Source: Streptomyces sp. DI166 (GTDB lineage: Bacteria > Actinomycetota > Actinomycetes > Streptomycetales > Streptomycetaceae). Taken from it: 64,000 bases of DNA. This document shows, in pieces, positions 1 through 8,225 of the stretch. The stretch spans positions 1 through 64,000 of the forward strand of contig NZ_FLSP01000037.1 in NCBI RefSeq assembly GCF_900091315.1, given 5' to 3'. Positions within the stretch are counted from its first letter, which is position 1. Every line of letters starts with the position of its first letter. The position numbers were made by a program, and so were the translations under genes. A model generated the notes under the pieces. The model ran no database searches. It worked only from the letters and a program-made list of their open reading frames with translations, and was not told where the DNA came from.

Positions 1-201
1 CGGACGCGTGTCCCCGGCGGCCGGTTCCAGTCGCTCGGCCGCCCGCGCCGGACGCAGCCCCGCCCGGCGCCGTACGGTCTCCACGGCCGCCGCGTCCAGC
101 AGCGCGACCGGGGCCTCGCGGGCCGGGTCGGTGCCGGGCGGGGTACGGCGGTCGGTGCCGAGCAGGGCGCTGGTGACGAGCTCTTCCCAGGCGGCGGTCA
201 T
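1..201 (-). CDS. DUF5691-type protein, N-terminal 67 codons (cut by window edge)
   Basis: The visible start reads MTAAWEELVTSALLGTDRR. This resembles the N-terminus of DUF5691 proteins, which commonly sit beside SWIM/MoxR/VWA clusters in Streptomyces. Function is unknown. The ATG at 201 has an AGAAGGGA ribosome site 8 bases upstream. That site and start codon are the last of seven near-identical copies (see the repeat at 205-385). A TTG-started repeat-encoded reading frame (398 to 198) ends in TGA overlapping this ATG as ATGA, so translational coupling is possible. The gene lies downstream of the SWIM gene on the same strand and probably shares its transcript. The C-terminal part is outside the window, so the family call rests only on the start and the context. 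Confidence 0.6.
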   Translation of the reverse strand, partial: MTAAWEELVTSALLGTDRRTPPGTDPAREAPVALLDAAAVETVRRRAGLRPARAAERLEPAAGDTRP

Positions 202-204
202 ACG

Positions 205-385
205 GGTCGTCCCTTCTGCGGGGCGGTCATGAGGGTCGTCCCTTCTGTCTGGGGGCATGCGGGTCGTCCGTCTCGCGTGGGGGTCCATACGGTCGTCCCT
301 CCTGCGCGGGGCACGCCGGTCGTCCCTCCTACGCGGGGCACGCCGGTCGTCCCTCCTGCTCGGGGCACGCCGGTCGTCCCTTCTG
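205..385. repeat. Seven tandem 27-29 bp repeats, each an SD plus start-codon cassette
   Basis: GGTCGTCC recurs at 205, 234, 262, 291, 318, 345 and 372, a spacing of 27-29 bp. On the minus strand, which is the transcribed sense here, nearly every unit reads GGGACGACC followed within 2-3 bases by ATG (units at 205, 234, 262, 291) or GTG (units at 318, 345, 372). The promoter-proximal three units are exactly 27 bp, which is nine codons. The unit at 234 even repeats the ATGACCGCC that opens the DUF5691 gene. The block fills the gap between the SWIM gene and the DUF5691 gene. Confidence 0.85.
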
Positions 386-429
386 GGGAGGCGAGCAAGC
401 GCGCCGGAGGCGTGACGGCACGGCGGCGT

Positions 430-1779
430 TCAGCACAGCGGCGCCGCCTCCCCGTCTCCCTGCGGCCAGGCCGCGAGCGGGGTGAAACCGCGGTGGCCGC
501 ACTCGCCGAACACGGTGACCGGGGCGCCGCCCGAGAGGGCGACCAGCTTCCACAGGCCGGGGCGGGAGCGGGCGGTGGGGGTGAGCGGAAGGGCGGTGTC
601 CGCGTCGGCGTCCGCGAGCTGCCAGGAGTCGCCGTCCGGCGTCGGTATCACCCGCTCCAGCGTCACCGGCACCGAGTCCAGCCACGGGTCGCCCCGCAGC
701 GCCTCGCCGTAGCGGGCGGTGGCCTCGGCCGTCGTGGTTCCCGGCGGCCGGACCGGCGTGCGCACCGGCGCGCCGAAGCGCTCGCCCAGTGCCGCCCGCA
801 GCTGTCCCGCGCCCGGGTAGAGGGACAGCTCCGCCTCCAGGGCCAGTCCGACCGGCAGCGCCAGTTCGGGGGCGCGGCCCGCGGCGCCGTAGGAGAGGAG
901 CAGGGCGGTGCGGGCCGACTCGGTGCCGTGCAGCCAGATGCGACGGGTCGTCAGCCGGGAGTCCGCCGTGTCGTACTGGGCGAGGACCAGCCAGCGGTCG
1001 CGGATCGCCGGGTCCTGCGGTGAGGCGGGCAGGCCGATCCGGGAGCGGACCGTCGCCGCCAGGTCCTCGGGCAGCCGGTCGCGGTTCAGCCAGCCCTGGT
1101 CGAGGAGGTGGAGCAGCGCGCACTCCTCCAGCAGCCGCACGGGCCAGCCCGGTCCGGACGCCGGGATCGCACCCAACTCCCTTACTCGGGCCGCGAGTCC
1201 GGTGGCCTGGGCGTCGACCATGCGGGCCGCGGTCTCCTCCCACAGCCCGTACCCCGCCTGCTCGGCGCCCGCCAGTCCGCCGCGCAGCAGGTCCGAGAGC
1301 CGCTGCTCCAGCTCCGTAGCCCCCGCGGTGACCTTCTCGGCCCTGCGCTCCGCCCGCCGCCGCGCCGCCTCCGGATCAGCGGTACGGGACGGCGAACCGC
1401 CCTCCGCCCGCTTCTCCTCGGCCCGCTTGCGCCGCCCATCGATCCATTCCTGCGCCCAGTCCGGCGGCGACCCGGGCGGCACCGCCGCTCCGTCGCCCGC
1501 CCACAGCAACAGCAGCCCGAGCGCGTGCTTGCACGGGAACTTCCGGCTCGGACAACTGCACTTGTACGCCGGCCCCGCCCCGTCCGCGAGGTCGACCACC
1601 GTCTGATACGGCCTGCTGCCGCTGCCCTTGCACAGCCCCCACACCGTCCCCTCGTCGGAACTGCCCGCCTCGGACCACGGTCCGGCCGCGCCGAGTTTGC
1701 TGCCCGCTTTGCGTGACGCGGCGTCAGGCGCCAGTGCCAGCACCTGTTCCGCGCTCCAGCGCACCCCCTGCTGAGTCAT
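430..1779 (-). CDS. SWIM zinc-finger domain protein
   Basis: A 449-residue protein if started at ATG 1779 (MTQQGVRW). A SWIM zinc-binding motif is visible near residues 74-85 as C-S-C, then C-K-H (YKCSC...FPCKH). SWIM domains mediate DNA or protein contacts. The rest is Ala/Arg-rich helical sequence of unknown role. It is divergent from the MoxR/DUF5682/VWA operon, an arrangement also seen for E. coli YehQ beside YehL, YehM and YehP. The start codon lies 7 bases after a TACCTT -10 box, so the message may be leaderless. Upstream in-frame TTG 1809 lies inside the promoter and is unlikely. The function of these modules is unknown; a role in damage response or macromolecular assembly is inferred from the promoter and the partners. 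Confidence 0.85.
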   Translation of the reverse strand: MTQQGVRWSAEQVLALAPDAASRKAGSKLGAAGPWSEAGSSDEGTVWGLCKGSGSRPYQTVVDLADGAGPAYKCSCPSRKFPCKHALGLLLLWAGDGAAVPPGSPPDWAQEWIDGRRKRAEEKRAEGGSPSRTADPEAARRRAERRAEKVTAGATELEQRLSDLLRGGLAGAEQAGYGLWEETAARMVDAQATGLAARVRELGAIPASGPGWPVRLLEECALLHLLDQGWLNRDRLPEDLAATVRSRIGLPASPQDPAIRDRWLVLAQYDTADSRLTTRRIWLHGTESARTALLLSYGAAGRAPELALPVGLALEAELSLYPGAGQLRAALGERFGAPVRTPVRPPGTTTAEATARYGEALRGDPWLDSVPVTLERVIPTPDGDSWQLADADADTALPLTPTARSRPGLWKLVALSGGAPVTVFGECGHRGFTPLAAWPQGDGEAAPLC

Positions 1780-1786
1780 GCCATCG

Positions 1787-1809
1787 AAGGTAGATCCCCC
1801 CACTGACAA
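1787..1809 (-). promoter_or_regulatory. RecA-NDp (PafBC-type) promoter for the SWIM gene
   Basis: Reading the minus strand, TTGTCAGTG (1809-1801), eight bases, then TACCTT (1792-1787) is a full match to the published RecA-independent DNA-damage promoter consensus tTGTCRgtg-N8-TAnnnT. It forms one arm of a perfect 12 bp inverted repeat, CCACTGACAATC (1800-1811) and GATTGTCAGTGG (1845-1856). The predicted +1 falls at or next to ATG 1779. Confidence 0.75.
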
Positions 1810-1846
1810 TCAGCCCGGCGAGCGCGTATCCGCAGGTCAGGGCCGA

Positions 1847-1869
1847 TTGTCAGTGGTGTGGTCCATGGT
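1847..1869 (+). promoter_or_regulatory. RecA-NDp (PafBC-type) promoter for the MoxR operon
   Basis: TTGTCAGTG (1847-1855), eight bases, then CATGGT (1864-1869). The -10 departs from TAnnnT only in its first base. It mirrors the minus-strand site across a 33 bp spacer, so one activator could drive both operons. A GGAGGGGG ribosome site follows at 1897-1904, before ATG 1912. Confidence 0.6.
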
Positions 1870-1911
1870 TGGTGGCAGATCCGAACCGGCCGAGCTGGAG
1901 GGGGCTTCGCC

Positions 1912-3042
1912 ATGACCGCGTCCGTGGCACCGACGACCGGGACCACCGCACCGAGCACACCGACCGAGGCGTTGCGACCGCACGCCGAGGACGCCTTCGC
2001 GGCCGAGCTGTCCGCGCTCGCCGCGCAGGACGACCGCCCGCGCCCGGCCCGCTGGAAGCTGTCGCCGTGGGCGGTGGCGACCTACCTGCTCGGCGGGACC
2101 CTGCCGGACGGCACCGTGATCACACCGAAGTACGTGGGCCCGCGCCGCATCGTCGAGGTCGCCGTCACCACACTCGCCACCGACCGCGCCCTGCTCCTGC
2201 TCGGCGTGCCCGGCACCGCCAAGACCTGGGTGTCCGAGCACCTGGCCGCCGCCGTCAGCGGGGACTCGACCCTGCTGGTGCAGGGCACCGCGGGCACCCC
2301 GGAGGAGGCCATCCGCTACGGCTGGAACTACGCGCAGCTCCTCGCGCACGGCCCGAGCCGGGACGCGCTGGTCCCGAGCCCCGTCATGCGGGCCATGGCC
2401 GAGGGCATGACGGCCCGGGTCGAGGAGCTGACCCGTATCCCCGCCGATGTGCAGGACACGATGATCACGATCCTGTCCGAGAAGACCCTGCCCATCCCGG
2501 AGCTGGGCCAGGAGGTGCAGGCCGTGCGCGGCTTCAACCTCATCGCCACCGCCAACGACCGCGACCGCGGCGTCAACGACCTCTCCAGCGCCCTGCGCCG
2601 CCGCTTCAACACGGTCGTGCTGCCGCTGCCGGAGAGCGTGGACGCCGAGGTCGACATCGTCTCCCGGCGCGTCGACCAGATCGGCCGCTCGCTCGACCTG
2701 CCGGCCGCCCCGGACGGCATCGACGAGATCCGCCGGGTCGTCACCGTCTTCCGCGAACTGCGTGACGGGGTGACCTCCGACGGCCGCACCAAGGTCAAGT
2801 CGCCCAGCGGCACGCTCTCCACGGCCGAGGCGATCTCCGTCGTCACCAACGGCCTCGCTCTCGCCGCCCACTTCGGGGACGGCGTGCTGCGGCCCGGCGA
2901 TGTCGCCGCGGGCATCCTCGGCGCCGTCGTCCGCGACCCGGCGGCCGACCGGGTCGTCTGGCAGGAGTACCTGGAGGCCGTGGTCCGCGAACGCGACGGC
3001 TGGACCGACTTCTACCGCGCCTGCCGCGAGGTGAGCGCGTGA
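1912..3042 (+). CDS. MoxR-family AAA+ ATPase (YehL-like)
   Basis: 376 residues. Walker A is GVPGTAKT near residue 98. A sensor-1 region reads IATANDRDRG, followed by the RRRF arginine segment typical of MoxR ATPases. These are chaperone-like AAA+ proteins that remodel or load partners, often VWA-domain proteins encoded next to them, as here. The start is ATG 1912, with GGAGGGGG seven bases upstream; the longer frame from 1858 would overlap the promoter. It is the first gene of the operon with DUF5682 and VWA genes. A damage-type promoter upstream suggests induction by genotoxic stress. Substrate unknown. Confidence 0.9.
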   Translation: MTASVAPTTGTTAPSTPTEALRPHAEDAFAAELSALAAQDDRPRPARWKLSPWAVATYLLGGTLPDGTVITPKYVGPRRIVEVAVTTLATDRALLLLGVPGTAKTWVSEHLAAAVSGDSTLLVQGTAGTPEEAIRYGWNYAQLLAHGPSRDALVPSPVMRAMAEGMTARVEELTRIPADVQDTMITILSEKTLPIPELGQEVQAVRGFNLIATANDRDRGVNDLSSALRRRFNTVVLPLPESVDAEVDIVSRRVDQIGRSLDLPAAPDGIDEIRRVVTVFRELRDGVTSDGRTKVKSPSGTLSTAEAISVVTNGLALAAHFGDGVLRPGDVAAGILGAVVRDPAADRVVWQEYLEAVVRERDGWTDFYRACREVSA

Positions 3043-3078
3043 CCGGGCACGAGGAGGCAACGGGGGAGGGAGGCAGGC

Positions 3079-5499
3079 ATGACGACGGAGGCTGACCGCA
3101 CCGGGCCGCTGCTGCTCGGCGTACGGCACCACGGGCCCGGGTCCGCGCGGGCCGTGCGGGCGGCGCTGGACGCGGCCAAGCCGCGCGCGGTGCTGATCGA
3201 GGGGCCGCCCGAGGCCGACACGCTGATCCCGCTGGCGGCCGAGGAGGACATGCGGCCACCGGTCGCCCTGCTTGCCCACGAGGTGGACGAGCCCGGCCGC
3301 TCGGCGTTCTGGCCGCTCGCCGAGTTCTCCCCGGAGTGGGTGGCGATTCGCTGGGCGCTGGACCAGGGCGTACCGGCCCGCTTCATCGACCTCCCGGCCA
3401 CGCACACGCTGGCCTGGGAGAAGGAGAACAACAAGGAGCAGGAGCAGGAGCAGGAGAAGGAGACGGCGGAGCAGGCGGAGGACGGCGAGGCCGAGCCGGA
3501 CGCCCAGGTCCGTATCGACCCGCTCGCCGTGCTCGCCGACGCCGCCGGGTACGACGACGCCGAGCGCTGGTGGGAGGACGTCGTCGAGCACCGCGGAACC
3601 GGTGCCGACCCGCTCGCGCCGTTCGCCGTGCTGGCGGAGGCCATGACGGCGCTGCGGGAGGTGTACGGCAGCGGCGGACACGACCGGGACCTCGTGCGCG
3701 AGGCGTACATGCGGCTCCAGATCCGGGCCGCGCGCAAGGAGTTCGGCGACGCGGTGGCCGTGGTGTGCGGGGCCTGGCACGTGCCCGCGCTGAGCGAGCG
3801 GACCACCGTCGCCGCCGACCGGGCCCGGCTGAAGGGTCTGCCCAAGGTCAAGGCGGACATGACCTGGGTGCCCTGGACGCACCGCAGGCTCGCACGGGCC
3901 AGCGGCTACGGCGCGGGCATCGACTCGCCGGGCTGGTACGGGCATCTGTTCCGCGCGCCGGACCGGCCGGTCGAGCGATGGCTGACCAGGGTGGCGGGGC
4001 TGCTGCGGGAAGAGGACCGGATCGTGTCCTCCGCCCACGTCATCGAGGCGGTCCGGCTGGCCGAGACGCTCGCGGCGATGCGCGGACGCCCCCTGCCCGG
4101 CCTCGGCGAGACGACGGACGCCGTGCGCGCCGTCATGTGCGACGGCTCGGACGTCCCGCTGGCGCTCGTGCACGACCGGCTGGTCGTGGGCGATGTCCTC
4201 GGTGAGGTGCCGGCGGGCGCGCCCGCCGTGCCACTGCAGCGGGACCTCGACCGCATCCAGCGCAGGCTGCGGCTCAAGCCTGAGGCGCTGGAACGGGAGT
4301 TGGAGCTGGACCTGCGCAAGGAGACCGACGCCGCGCGCAGCAGGCTGCTGCACCGGCTGCGGCTGCTGGGCGTGCCGTGGGGCGAGCCGGCCGCCTCGCG
4401 CGGGAGCACCGGCACCTTCCGGGAGACCTGGCGGCTGCGCTGGGAGCCCGAGCTGTCCGTGCGGATCGCGGAGGCCGGGGTGTGGGGGACGACCGTGCTC
4501 GCCGCGGCGACCGCCAAGTCCGAGGCGGACGCCGTCTCCGCGCCGGGCCTCGCCGACGTCACCGCCCTCGCCGAGCGGTGCCTGCTGGCCGAACTGCCGG
4601 ACGCGCTTCCCACGGTGATGAAGGTGCTCGCCGACCGGGCCGCGCTCGACACCGATGTCGGCCATCTCGCCCAGGCCCTGCCCGCCCTGGTCCGCTCCCT
4701 GCGCTACGGCGACGTACGCGGCACCGACACCGGGGCGCTCGCGGAGGTCGCCGCGGGCCTCGCCGAGCGGATCTTCGTCGGTCTGCCCCCGGCGTGCGCG
4801 GGTCTCGACGCGGACGCCGCCGAGGAGATTCGGCGCCATGTGGACGCGGTGCACGGCGCGGTGGGCCTGCTCGGCGATACCGCCGCCCCGGGCCACGGCG
4901 ATCTGCGCGCCCGCTGGCAGAAGGTGCTCAAGGTGCTGTCCGTGCGGGACACCGTGCCCGGTGTGATCCGCGGGCGGGCGGTACGACTCCTGCTCGACGA
5001 AGGCGAGTTGGCGCAGGACGAGACGGCCCGGCTGATGGGGCTCGTGCTGTCGCCGGGGACGCCGCCCGGGGACGCGGCGGCCTGGATCGAGGGCTTCGTC
5101 GGCGGCGGCTCGGGCGGCGGGATGCTCCTCGTGCACGACGAGCGGCTGCTCGGCCTGGTCGACGCCTGGCTGACCGGCGTACCGGCGGACGCCTTCACGG
5201 ACGTACTGCCGCTGCTGCGGCGGACGTTCTCGGCGTACGAACCGGGCGTGCGCAGAACGCTCGGCGAGCTGGTGCGGCGGGGGCCCGGGCAGCCGGGCGG
5301 GGCGACGGCGACCGGTTCCGGCGTACCGGGATTCGCGGCGGAACCGGACCTGGCGCGGGCTGACGCCGTACTGCCGGCGGTGCGGCTGCTGTTGGGGCTG
5401 GACGGGGCGGAGCCGGGGCCGGACGGCGCGGACTCGGGGCGTGATGCGGACTCGGGGCGTGATGCGAAGGACGACGAGTTGACGGGGGTGGCGCGATGA
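3079..5499 (+). CDS. DUF5682 family protein (YehM-like)
   Basis: 806 residues, no signal peptide or membrane segment seen, so cytoplasmic. The N-terminus carries RHHGPGS near residue 18, and GAWHVP follows near residue 235. These two His motifs recall TraB/EreA-type folds, but I treat that only as a hint. An acidic Glu/Gln-rich linker (EQEQEQEKE) lies near residues 117-135. The gene sits 36 bp after the MoxR gene with a strong GGAGG upstream. It overlaps the next gene by ATGA, so translation is probably coupled. DUF5682 proteins occur with MoxR ATPases and VWA proteins and are likely the dedicated third component. Biochemical function unknown. Confidence 0.85.
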   Translation: MTTEADRTGPLLLGVRHHGPGSARAVRAALDAAKPRAVLIEGPPEADTLIPLAAEEDMRPPVALLAHEVDEPGRSAFWPLAEFSPEWVAIRWALDQGVPARFIDLPATHTLAWEKENNKEQEQEQEKETAEQAEDGEAEPDAQVRIDPLAVLADAAGYDDAERWWEDVVEHRGTGADPLAPFAVLAEAMTALREVYGSGGHDRDLVREAYMRLQIRAARKEFGDAVAVVCGAWHVPALSERTTVAADRARLKGLPKVKADMTWVPWTHRRLARASGYGAGIDSPGWYGHLFRAPDRPVERWLTRVAGLLREEDRIVSSAHVIEAVRLAETLAAMRGRPLPGLGETTDAVRAVMCDGSDVPLALVHDRLVVGDVLGEVPAGAPAVPLQRDLDRIQRRLRLKPEALERELELDLRKETDAARSRLLHRLRLLGVPWGEPAASRGSTGTFRETWRLRWEPELSVRIAEAGVWGTTVLAAATAKSEADAVSAPGLADVTALAERCLLAELPDALPTVMKVLADRAALDTDVGHLAQALPALVRSLRYGDVRGTDTGALAEVAAGLAERIFVGLPPACAGLDADAAEEIRRHVDAVHGAVGLLGDTAAPGHGDLRARWQKVLKVLSVRDTVPGVIRGRAVRLLLDEGELAQDETARLMGLVLSPGTPPGDAAAWIEGFVGGGSGGGMLLVHDERLLGLVDAWLTGVPADAFTDVLPLLRRTFSAYEPGVRRTLGELVRRGPGQPGGATATGSGVPGFAAEPDLARADAVLPAVRLLLGLDGAEPGPDGADSGRDADSGRDAKDDELTGVAR

Positions 5500-6671
5500 C
5501 GGCCGACATGACGGCGCGGCCGGGCGATCCGGCGCAGGAGCGGCTGCGGCGCTGGCGGCTGGTGCTCGGCGGGGCGGCGGCCGACGGCACCGGATACGAG
5601 CTGTCCGGGCAGGACGCAGGGATGGACGGGGCGCTCACCGCGCTCTACGGCAGGGGGGACAAACCGCAGACCGGGAAGGACCGTTCGGCGGGGCTCGGGG
5701 CCTCGGCGCCGTCCGTGGCGCGCTGGCTCGGCGACATCCGCACCTACTTCCCCTCCTCCGTCGTCCAGGTCATGCAGCGCGACGCCATCGACCGGCTCGG
5801 ACTGTCCACCCTGCTCCTGGAACCGGAGATGCTGGAGGCCGTCGAGGCCGATGTGCACCTCGTGGGGACCCTGCTCTCCCTCAACAAGGCGATGCCGGAG
5901 ACCACGAAGGAGACGGCGCGGGCCGTAGTGCGCAAGGTCGTCGAGGACCTGGAGAAGCGGCTCGCCACCCGCACCCGGGCCACGCTGACCGGGGCCCTCG
6001 ACCGCAGCGCGCGGGTCAGCCGGCCGCGCCACCACGACATCGACTGGAACCGCACCATCGCCGCCAACCTCAAGAACTACCTGCCGGAGTACCGGACGGT
6101 CGTGCCCGAGCGGCTGATCGGGTACGGGCGGGCCTCCCAGTCGGTGAAGAAGGACGTCGTGCTCTGTATCGACCAGTCGGGCTCGATGGCGGCGTCCGTC
6201 GTGTACGCGTCGGTGTTCGGGGCGGTGCTCGCCTCCATGCGGTCGATCTCCACGAGGCTGGTCGTCTTCGACACCGCCGTCGTCGATCTCACCGACCAGC
6301 TCGACGACCCGGTGGACGTGCTGTTCGGCACGCAGCTCGGCGGCGGTACGGACATCAACCGGGCGCTGGCGTACTGCCAGGCGCAGATCACCCGGCCCGC
6401 CGACACGGTGGTGGTGCTGATCAGCGACCTCTACGAGGGCGGTATCCGCGACGAGATGCTCAAGCGGGTGGCGGCGATGAAGGCGTCGGGCGTGCAGTTC
6501 GTGGCGCTGCTGGCGCTCTCCGACGAGGGGGCGCCGGCCTACGACAGGGAGCACGCGGCGGCGCTGGCCGCGCTGGGCGCACCGGCGTTCGCCTGTACGC
6601 CGGACCTGTTCCCGGAGGTGATGGCGGCGGCGATCGAGAAGCGGCCGATCCCGGTGCCGGAGGCGATGTAA
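5496..6671 (+). CDS. VWA (von Willebrand factor A) domain protein (YehP-like)
   Basis: 391 residues. The C-terminal half is a VWA domain with an intact metal-ion-dependent adhesion site: DQSGS near residue 226, GGGTDINRAL for the Thr, and ISDLYEGG for the Asp. The first 200 residues are helical and uncharacterised. VWA proteins paired with MoxR ATPases are usually their clients or adaptors. The start overlaps the DUF5682 stop as ATGA; an in-frame ATG at 5508 is a weaker alternative. It is the last gene of the operon, and I see no clear terminator before the next gene. Confidence 0.9.
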   Translation: MTADMTARPGDPAQERLRRWRLVLGGAAADGTGYELSGQDAGMDGALTALYGRGDKPQTGKDRSAGLGASAPSVARWLGDIRTYFPSSVVQVMQRDAIDRLGLSTLLLEPEMLEAVEADVHLVGTLLSLNKAMPETTKETARAVVRKVVEDLEKRLATRTRATLTGALDRSARVSRPRHHDIDWNRTIAANLKNYLPEYRTVVPERLIGYGRASQSVKKDVVLCIDQSGSMAASVVYASVFGAVLASMRSISTRLVVFDTAVVDLTDQLDDPVDVLFGTQLGGGTDINRALAYCQAQITRPADTVVVLISDLYEGGIRDEMLKRVAAMKASGVQFVALLALSDEGAPAYDREHAAALAALGAPAFACTPDLFPEVMAAAIEKRPIPVPEAM

Positions 6672-6756
6672 AAGCCGGCGTAAGAAGCTGGGGAGTTGGC
6701 AAAAGGGACATGAGTACCCATCGGTAACACGGGGCTTGCGCACCGGAGGGAACCGC

Positions 6757-7623
6757 GTGAAGGATCGACGCCGCCCGTTCCGTCGTACGGAGGACCCGCG
6801 TCCCTTGACCGTTCCAGCAGCCCTGTCCGGTGCCGCCGTTCGGCGTGCGCTGTATCTGGCGCTGCTGGTGGGCGGGTTGTTCGCACTCGGGCTCCTCACA
6901 GGCCAGCGGGCCGAGGCGGCGGAGGACGGACCGACCGGGCTGACAGGGCTGACGGCACTGACGGGTGAGGTGCGCGTGTCGGTCGGGCAGGTGGCCAAGG
7001 GCGTAGGAGAGGCCCTCCCGCTGCCTCCGGAGGGGCGGCGGCTCGTCGAGGGTGTGGTGCGCCCGGTCGACGAGGTCGTCGGGGCGGTGACCGAGGAACT
7101 GGGCGAGGTGCGGGAGCAGCTCCCGCCGCCACCTTCCGCGACGCCGCTGCCCGAACCACCGGACGAGCCGGAGCTGCCCACACTCCCCGACCTCGCGGAG
7201 CTACCCGACCTCCTCCCGGACCTCTCCGCCCGGCCCGCGGACAGGCCCCCCACGCCCACCGCCACGGAGCCGGAGCAGAAGCCGAAGCCGCACACCCCGG
7301 CACAGGACGAGCAGACCGAGCGGCCCGCACCGCGATCAGGCACGCCGTACGACGTCACCGTGCCGCAGGCCTCGGCGCACACCCCCGAGCCCGCTCCCAC
7401 GCTGCCCGCACCCGCCCCCGCCCCGCACCCGCCCGCCGACGGACCGGACGGCACCCCGGACCACCGGGCGACGGTCGACCACAGCACCCCCAGGCACGCC
7501 GACACCGCTGCCGTCACCGCCGACCACCGGGCCCCACTGCGCCCGGCGCCCGGCACCACCGCACGCGCCGAGGCGGACGGGCCCCGGGACGCGTACCGGG
7601 ACATCCCCGTAGCCCCCGCTTAG
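6757..7623 (+). CDS. Secreted or membrane-anchored Pro-rich protein, unknown function
   Basis: 288 residues from GTG 6757, chosen because GGAGG lies six to ten bases upstream. A basic N-terminus (KDRRRPFRR) is followed by one hydrophobic segment near residues 30-50 ending in QRAEAAED, so it is a signal peptide or an N-terminal anchor. A helical part (TGEVRVSVGQV...VVGAVTEEL) comes next. The last 150 residues are Pro/Ala/Glu-rich and look disordered, suitable for spanning the cell wall. No catalytic motif is visible. It stands alone between the VWA operon and sucC. Confidence 0.65.
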   Translation: MKDRRRPFRRTEDPRPLTVPAALSGAAVRRALYLALLVGGLFALGLLTGQRAEAAEDGPTGLTGLTALTGEVRVSVGQVAKGVGEALPLPPEGRRLVEGVVRPVDEVVGAVTEELGEVREQLPPPPSATPLPEPPDEPELPTLPDLAELPDLLPDLSARPADRPPTPTATEPEQKPKPHTPAQDEQTERPAPRSGTPYDVTVPQASAHTPEPAPTLPAPAPAPHPPADGPDGTPDHRATVDHSTPRHADTAAVTADHRAPLRPAPGTTARAEADGPRDAYRDIPVAPA

Positions 7624-7815
7624 GGCGGACACCCGCCGGGGTCACTCACTCCGGCCCGGAATGTCCGTGATGCCCCGATGTCCCGAAGGATCTGACGCCC
7701 GGATGACCAAGAACATCCGCCGCTCCACCGCCACACGTCTCACCACCGTCACGCGCCCCTGCACCCCCGCACGCCTCACCACCCCCACCCCCTGACCCCA
7801 GGCTCCGCGGGCTGA

Positions 7816-7859
7816 CCGGCACCCGGACGGCCGAAGCCGTCGGAGTGTCCGGGAGCCGG
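7816..7859. terminator. Imperfect stem-loop downstream of the Pro-rich gene
   Basis: CCGGCACCCGGAC pairs with GTCCGGGAGCCGG with one A/A mismatch. The loop itself contains a small CGGC/GCCG hairpin. It is the first of three hairpins in a row and may act as a terminator. Confidence 0.45.
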
Positions 7860-7870
7860 GTCCGCGGAAG

Positions 7871-7908
7871 GGCCGGGCGGTTCTCATTGGGGTGGGAACC
7901 GCCCGGCC
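7871..7908. terminator. 13 bp perfect stem-loop
   Basis: GGCCGGGCGGTTC (7871-7883) pairs perfectly with GAACCGCCCGGCC (7896-7908) across a 12-base loop. It is a U-less terminator of the kind usual in Streptomyces. Confidence 0.55.
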
Positions 7909-7954
7909 GGAGCCCTTGGGCGGCACCGATTCGTGCCCCCTCGGGCTGTACCAA

Positions 7955-7991
7955 GGGCCTCACCGGGTCGGACCCCAGCCCGGTGAGGCCC
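7955..7991. terminator. 13 bp perfect stem-loop upstream of sucC
   Basis: GGGCCTCACCGGG (7955-7967) pairs with CCCGGTGAGGCCC (7979-7991) with an 11-base loop. With the hairpin at 7871 it insulates sucC from upstream transcription. Confidence 0.6.
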
Positions 7992-8065
7992 CTCACCTCC
8001 GGCACCCCGTGCCAGTGAGCGCGGCATCATGTGACAGGTATCACCGCTCAGGTGTGACTCCCGAT

Positions 8066-8095
8066 TTAGAAGCCCTCCGCAAGCGGGGATAACCT
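8066..8095 (+). promoter_or_regulatory. Candidate sucCD promoter
   Basis: TAACCT at 8090-8095 fits the TAnnnT -10 pattern. TTAGAA at 8066-8071 is a poor -35 at 18 bp. This would give a leader of about 125 bases before GTG 8226. Weak evidence. Confidence 0.3.
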
Positions 8096-8225
8096 GCGAG
8101 ACGGACATGCCGCGCGCTCGGACACCGTGTGCGCCTCCCTTGTGACAGAGCGGACGTCACGTTGCCCTTCGCGGCACGCCCACGCATCCAACGAACCGCG
8201 AGATCACTGATAGGGACGGAAGCGC

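Larger units (their letters stand above)
7624..8225. other. 602 bp intergenic region before sucC
   Basis: No convincing gene. It holds three strong stem-loops (listed separately), a C/A-rich stretch at 7700-7800, and the probable sucC promoter in its last 160 bases. Short frames here lack ribosome sites and Streptomyces codon bias. Confidence 0.6.

Noticed and set aside
198..398. 66-codon frame across the 27 bp repeats as an ordinary gene
   Set aside because: TTG start and purely repetitive product; kept only as a possible coupled leader in the findings.
1837..5136. Long minus-strand open frame of 1099 codons
   Set aside because: It is the antisense shadow of the MoxR and DUF5682 genes; composition is Arg/Gly/His-rich and no motif or ribosome site is present.
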